DNA of 64,000 bases from contig OY856409.1 in assembly GCA_963693085.1 (NCBI GenBank), forward strand, positions 1,534,875,072-1,534,939,071, read 5' to 3'. The notes under the pieces are model-generated. The model searched no databases. It had not been told where the DNA came from and was given only the letters and a program-made list of their open reading frames with translations. The translations under genes and the position numbers were made by a program. Of this stretch, positions 58,644 through 64,000 are shown in pieces (positions within the stretch are counted from its first letter, which is position 1; every line of letters begins with the position of its first letter). Source of the stretch: Alisma plantago-aquatica. Lineage: Eukaryota; Streptophyta; Magnoliopsida; Alismatales; Alismataceae.

Positions 58644-59838
58644 ATGTCTGGATCACATGAAGAACATGTTGCTGAGAGCAGTGTTGCTACACCAGGAGGA
58701 GGTGCAAGGGACTAGGCTAGGGAGGAACTGGCACCTGAACATCCCCAGTTTGACCCAGCTATGATAGAGAACCCAACTTTTCATGCTCTGTTTGGGCAGT
58801 TCATGGCAACCATGATGCATATGGCGGATAGGATGCCACCACCTGCACCTAGGGCACCCGCCCATAATGAAGTACAGGGAGCTGGCAAGACTTTTGTGAG
58901 GCTTTGTCGGGTTGGAGCCACAGAGTATGTAGGTACAGCTGACCCATCAGATGTTGACTTGTAGTTGACTAAATTGGAGAAGGCTTTCAGAATCCTCAAT
59001 ATCCTTGAAGCTGAGAAGGTAAGGCATGCAGTATACCTTATGAAAGGGATTGCTGGCCATTGGTGGACAATAGAAGAGGGCAAGAGGCAAGGTGTCGAAA
59101 TCAGATGGGAAGAATTCCGACGAGAATTCGTCATTAGACACTTCCTTAAGACTTACCTAGACGAAAAGATATCTTAGTTTAAGAGGTTAAGATAAGGACC
59201 AATGAACATTAGCGAGTATGAGGCTAAGTTCATGGAGCTTCTGTGATTCTGTCCGCACATGGCAGCTACTGATGAAGAGAGAATTCGACATTTTGAGAAG
59301 GGATTGAATGCTGAATTGACCACTCTTGTGTCTATTTTGGAGAACAGGGAGAGGTTTGCTACCTTCATGGAGTCCGTGAAACGGATAGAAAGGTCAGTGA
59401 TTGAGAAGTGACAAACTAGTGGTAAGAAGGTGTATAATCAGTTTCAAGGACAGAGGTCCGAAAGTTTCAAGAAACTGAGATTTTCTGCACCAATAGCACC
59501 ACCAATATTCAATACCAGACACAATGGATGTTGAGTAGGGGTAGAGGTCGTAGTTTACCACCAGAGGGAGCCCACATCTCAACATTAGTAGCAGTAATAG
59601 GACCACCTAGGCCACAGAGGGAGAGTAGAGGCTGTTTAGAGATGTAAGTGTGACTCAACCTCTGAGGTAGACTCAACAAGGCTCTCAGAGGTGATAGTTT
59701 TTTAGTAGCACTAGAGGACGTGGACAAGCATCACAAGGTCATTCGTCAGCACCCAACAACTGAGCACAGGGTTAACAGCAAGCAACAACAAGATTCTATG
59801 CGATGAATTAACCCGAAGCAATATTCAACCCTCAAGTT
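58644..59838 (+). pseudogene. gag: Tekay-2 gag
   Basis: ATG at 58644 (MSGSHEEHVAES) is followed by a TAG near 58712. The capsid blocks MIENPTFHALFGQFMATM, GAGKTFVRLCRVGATEYVG, KLEKAFRILNILEAEKVRHA and YLMKGIAGHWWTIEEGKR follow, then EEFRREFVIRHFLKTYLDEK, EYEAKFMELL, RIRHFEKGLNAELTTLVSIL and SVKRIERS. At least six stops (58961, 59175, 59193, 59243 and others) lie where Gln or Arg is expected. The zinc knuckle is not readable; a lone RGC near 59628 may be its start. Confidence 0.85.
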
Positions 59839-61869
59839 GTGACAAGTCAGATGGAACTATTTCATTCTGATATGTCTTCATACTGCTTCGTATCTGTTTT
59901 AATTGATCTAGGTGCTACACATTCCTTTATCACTAGTGAAGTGATTCATGACTGCAATATGGCAGTTGGTCATAGGGCAGAGAGTTTGTTGTTAGAAACT
60001 CCTTTGCTTGGTTCTACAATCATGTGGGAGGTGTGTTCTCCCTATACTCTTTCCTTTTCTGAATATCGCATTCAGGTGGATCTTATACCACTTGAGATGC
60101 ATGGGTTCGACATAATTCTTGGGATGGACACCCTAGAAAAGTATAAGGTTGTCTTGGATTGTGAATCCAAGCAAGTTGTATTCACAGATGATGGTGACAC
60201 ATGGATCTTTCAGGGAGATAGAAAGATTCTTACAACCTATCTTGTGTCAGCTATGGTAGCTGAGAAGCTGATGAGACAAGGATGCTTTGCATTCTTGGCA
60301 CATGTGGTAGACACCATAGTGGAGAGCCCTAGTATTGCTGAAGTTTCGAAAGTTAGGGAGTTTGAAGATGTGTTTCCTGAGGAACTTATAGGTGTTCCTC
60401 CGCCCTGAGAGATTGATTTTGAGATTAATCTAATCCCAGGAAAACAACCAATAGCTCAAACACCGTATAGAATGGCACCTGATGAGATGGAAGAGCTCAA
60501 GAAATAGTTGTAGGAGTTGCTTGAGAAGGGTTTTATCCGACCGAGTACTTCCCCATGGGGTGCTCCGGTTCTCTTTGTTAAGAAAAAGGATGGATCTATG
60601 TGGTTATGCACTGATTATAGGTAGTTAAATAAAGTAACCATAAAGAATAAGTATCCTATGCCAAGGATAGATGACATGGTTGATCCGTTGTGTGGTGCAT
60701 GCAACTATCTTTTCTAAGATAGATATGAGGTCAGGATACCATCAGTTGCGTATCAAGGAGAGTGACATACCTAAGTCTTCCTTTAGGATAAGGTATGGTA
60801 ACTACAAGTTCATAGTTATGTCGTTAGGACTAACTAACGCACCAGCTGCATTCATGGAACTCATGAATAGAATCTTCTGACCTTTTCTTATTCAGTTCAT
60901 AGTAGTCTTCATAGATGACATCTTGATATACAGTAGAGATGCTCAACAGCATGAGCATCACCGTCAGCCTTTAACTTTTCTAAGAGAGCCTAAGTTGTGT
61001 GCCAAGTTTAACAAATGTGAGTTCTGGTTACCAGAATTTTCTTTTCTAGGACACGTAATATCTACCTCAGGTATCCGTGTTGATCCTAAGAAGGTAGAAT
61101 CTGTCCTACATTGGGAACATCCAAAGACACTAACGGAGATACACAATTTCCTAGGCCTGAAAAGCTATTATAGGAGGTTCATTAAGAACTTCAGTTCTAT
61201 AGCTTTACCCCTAACCAAGTTGACCAGGAAGGAGGTTCCTTTTATCTGAATGATAAGTTTCAACATTCTTTCCAGTTGTTGAAAGAAAGGTTAACAAGTT
61301 CACATGTGTTGGTGTTACCTGAGCAAGGAAAAGGGTACATAGTTTTCTGTGATGCATCTAAGAATGGCCTAGGGTGTGTGTTGATGCAGGATCAACAAGT
61401 GATTTCTTTTTCTTCTCGACAGCTTAAGAAACATGAGGAGAATTATCCAACACATGATCTAGAGCTAGCTATTGTGGTCCATGCTTTGAAAATCTAGAGA
61501 CATTATCTTTATGGAGAAACATTCCAGATTTTCACAGACCATAAGAATTTAAAATATATCTTCTCACAACATGAGTTGAACATGAGACAATGCTATTGGA
61601 TGGAGTTAATCAAGGACTACGATTGTACAATTGATTATCATCTAGGGAAGGCCAATGTAGTGGTTGATGCACTAAGTAGGAAATCATCATCAACAACCTT
61701 AGATAAAACATAATTGAACTCCTTAGTGTGCTTTAAAAGAGATATGCTTATCTCCTTGAGGCAAAATAATATACAGCTTAAGGTATCGTTGTTAGCTGGA
61801 CTGTTAGCTAAGATGCACATAAAACCTACTCTGAAGCAATAGATCAAAGGGGCACAATAGGCTGATACT
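59839..61869 (+). pseudogene. pol: Tekay-2 protease, reverse transcriptase and RNase H
   Basis: Protease: VLIDLGATHSFITSEV (DLG in place of DSG) and IILGMDTL. RT: FEDVFPEELIGVPPP, then TGA (60406), [13 protein letters not shown] with two TAG codons, [21 protein letters not shown], a worn stretch at 60670-60710, [35 protein letters not shown], then [11 protein letters not shown] near 60910 and [17 protein letters not shown]. RNase [30 protein letters not shown], a TAG at a Trp position (61495), and [15 protein letters not shown] reads VDALSR here. Catalytic Asp pairs survive. Confidence 0.92.
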
Positions 61870-63257
61870 ATGGTTCAGCAAATTAGGTCAGAGTATGGTA
61901 GTGAGAAACGGGATGACTTTCATGAGTTTGAGGATCAGGTAGTTTGTTATCATGGTAGGATGGTAGTCCCTGATGCCAATGACTTAAGGAAGTTGGTCTT
62001 GGAGGAAGCTCATTCTTCAATGTATGCAATGCATCCAGGGAGAACCAAAATGTATCATTATTTGAAAGCTATGTATTGGTGGCCCGGTTTGAAGAAAGAT
62101 GTAGCTGAGTTTGTTATGCGGTGTCTGGTGTGTCAGCAAGTTAAAGTTGAACATCAAAAGCCCAAAGGAACAATTCAACCTTTACCTATACCACAGTGGA
62201 AATGGGATCACGTAACCATGGACTTTGTGGTTGGTTTGCCCAGAATAGACAAAAGTCATGATTTCATTTGGGTGATAGTCGATAGGTTGACTAAGACAAC
62301 ACATTTCCTTCCCGTCAAAACATCCTACACTGCTGAAAAGCTTGCACATGTATATATAGATGAGATAGTGTGGTTGCACGGGGTTCCAGCTACTATTGTT
62401 TCTGATAGAGGTCCCCAGTTCATGAGTCATTTTTGGGAGCGACTCCATAAAGCTTTGGGTACACAGTTAAGGTTTAGTACCGCCTTTCACCCAAAAATAG
62501 ATGGACAATCTGAAAGGGCTATACAAACATTGGAGGATTTACTTAGGGCATGTGTCCTTCAGTTTGTAGGAAGTTGGGATCTACACGTAAGCTTGATAGA
62601 ATTTTCTTACAATAATAGCTATCAGCACAGTATTGACATGGCACCATATGAAGCTTTATAGGGTAGACGTTGTAGATCTCCCTTATGGTGGTATAAAACA
62701 GGAGAATACCAACTTTTGGGTCATGAGTTAGTGTAGCAGACAACTGAGAAGATTAAAGTAATCCAACAATAGCTAAAGGGTGCATAGGATAGATAGAAGT
62801 CTTACGCTGATAAACGACGTAGACCATTAGAATTCTAAGTTGAAAACAGAGTGTATCTCAAGGTCTCACCTTGGAAAGGTGTCCTTAGATTTAGAAAGAA
62901 TGGAAAGTTAGATCCCAGATTTATGGGACCTTATCCAATCATTGAACGGATTGGAAAGGTAGCCTATAAGCTGGAGTTGCCACCTGAACTACATAGATTG
63001 CACCTAGTGTTTCATATCTCCATGCTGAGAAAGTGTCATCCTGACACAGAGTTAGTTTTTCAACCTGTGGAGGTAGAGTTAAATGAAAATATATCTTATG
63101 TAGAAGGACCTGGGTTGATCCTTGATAAAAGAATTAAAAAGTTGAAAAAGAAAGACATGTGTCTTGTGAAAGTTCTCTAGCATCACCGTGGCATTGAAGA
63201 AACTACGTGGGAGCTAGAGGAAGAGATGTGGAGGGAGTACCCTTCTCTTTTCTCTTG
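61870..63257 (+). pseudogene. Tekay-2 integrase and chromodomain
   Basis: The zinc finger is HSSMYAMHPGRTK...CLVCQQVK, with all four ligands present. Core: MDFVVGLPR (Asp), IVSDRGPQF (Asp) and DGQSERA (Glu) are intact in one 264-codon frame. After a TAG at 62659 there are at least six stops in the next 180 bp. The GPY-type block FMGPYPIIERIGKVAYKLELP and HLVFHISMLRKCHPDTE then lead into the chromodomain ENISYVEGPGLILDKRIKKL. A TAG (63178) replaces Trp, followed by HHRGIEETTWELEEEM. The polypurine-like GTTAGGGGTGG is at about 63280. Confidence 0.93.
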
Positions 63258-63297
63258 ATGATTTCGGGAACAAAATTCTTGTTAGGGGTGGATAATT

Positions 63298-64000
63298 TGT
63301 AACATCCCTGACATGGGTTATGCTTTAACCCTAGATGTTATGTTGAATAAAGTTAATTATACGCGTTGTTATCTCTTGAAAAGTAATTAAGGCTCAAGAG
63401 GAACTTATGTTTCAATTTTAGTCCTTTTTGAATAATGTTGAAACAATGTTTTGCCTATTTTGAACTAAAGTACAAATTACCCAAGTTGAGGGGTTAACTT
63501 GCAAATTGTACATGATAAAATGTTCCTCAGGTGTTGAAGCATCATAAGCATCAAAATGATGCAGAGGTATGGTTTGTGGAAGCCTGAGTACCAAGAAAGA
63601 GCTTATTAAGCAATGTTTGTGCATTAAAACCTAGTTTTGGTGTAATGTGCAATTTACCCAAAACCTAGAGTTCAATATACAAAATGTCACTTATAGAGAC
63701 TCCCTAATGTTTCTTCACATCATTTAGAGAAAAGGAAATGAGAGGGGCATCTCATTTGAATCACTTTGGAGGAGAGAGAATCTTGATATTAAAATAGTCA
63801 AGATTTAAACATAATTGAAACCTTAATTCAATTTAATGCAAAAATAAATATATTAATAGGAAGTTCCCTTCAACCAAAAATGTGATGGTTGAATTTATAT
63901 AAGAGTGGACGACCTTGTTCCTTGCAATGGCCACGAAATATCTAAAGTGAGTGGAGAGTCCACTCACATTAGTAAAAGAAAAAGTCATATCCACTAATTT
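63298..64000 (+). repeat. Tekay-2 3' LTR, first 703 bp
   Basis: It begins TGTAACATCCCTGAC and matches 53768 onward with scattered differences. The window ends inside it. Confidence 0.93.

Larger units (their letters stand above)
53768..64000 (+). mobile_element. Tekay-2: chromovirus Ty3/gypsy element with 4.7-kb LTR, continues past window end
   Basis: 5' LTR 53768-58509, primer site 58515, gag, protease, RT, RNase H, integrase, chromodomain, then the first 703 bp of the 3' LTR (63298-64000). It inserted into Athila ORF3; the left flank is ATGAC and the right flank is out of view. Its proteins resemble those of Tekay-1 and especially the remnant at 16756-17941. More than a dozen stops, mostly at Gln, Arg and Trp positions, make it inactive. 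Confidence 0.93.

Overview
The window is nuclear DNA of a flowering plant with a large, repeat-rich genome. Almost everything recognisable is LTR retrotransposon: Ty3/gypsy chromoviruses of the Tekay/Del type (integrase followed by a chromodomain), Athila-type Ty3/gypsy elements (DLGAS-type protease, tRNA-Asp-type primer site, extra ORF after integrase) and Ty1/copia. Initiator-Met primer sites (TGGTATCAGA) also fit a plant. I found no tRNA, rRNA or complete host gene. The only host-gene candidate is a weak two-exon fragment at 510-1083. I cannot name the species.

Layout. 1-2397: unassigned sequence with the possible host exons and a 42-bp tandem repeat. 2398-4700: probable Athila-like LTR carrying a CACGACCGTGG word array and a TATA box inside a hairpin. 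5083-7740: 3' half of a minus-strand copia element. 9168-11922: minus-strand Tekay-type LTR, broken by a second Athila-like LTR (11926-13660). 13672-16755: probable further minus-strand LTR, abutting a plus-strand gypsy integrase/chromodomain remnant (16756-17941) and the start of its 3' LTR. 18661-18934 plus 28058-28217: one LINE-type ORF1 (DUF4283-like) fragment split by a 9.1-kb copia element (18935-28057). 28218-31605: second copy of the minus Tekay LTR. 31611-53767: an Athila element whose gag is split by Tekay-1 (34594-45425) and whose last ORF is cut by Tekay-2 (53768 to beyond the window end).

Nesting order, oldest first. The LINE fragment received the copia element and, separately, the minus Tekay LTR. 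That LTR appears to have received Athila. Athila received Tekay-1 and Tekay-2 in the same orientation. Two insertions are supported by 4-of-5-bp target-site duplications and by the host reading frame resuming on the far side. Coding regions are worn by nonsense changes and frameshifts. Where a family residue can be inferred, most stops sit at Gln, Arg or Trp codons, as expected from deamination of methylated cytosine.

The most unusual feature is organisational. At least six non-coding parts of unrelated retroelements carry an array of short, mostly CG-bearing, palindromic words. The word differs for each element but the layout is similar: imperfect copies, often about 21 bp apart, and in several cases lying just upstream of a TATA box. 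In the Athila element one word family occurs both in the LTR and inside the element ahead of the last ORF. In the copia element it occurs in both LTRs and again after the primer site. I read these as candidate element-specific regulatory arrays. The periodicity and palindromes are visible in the sequence; the function is inferred.
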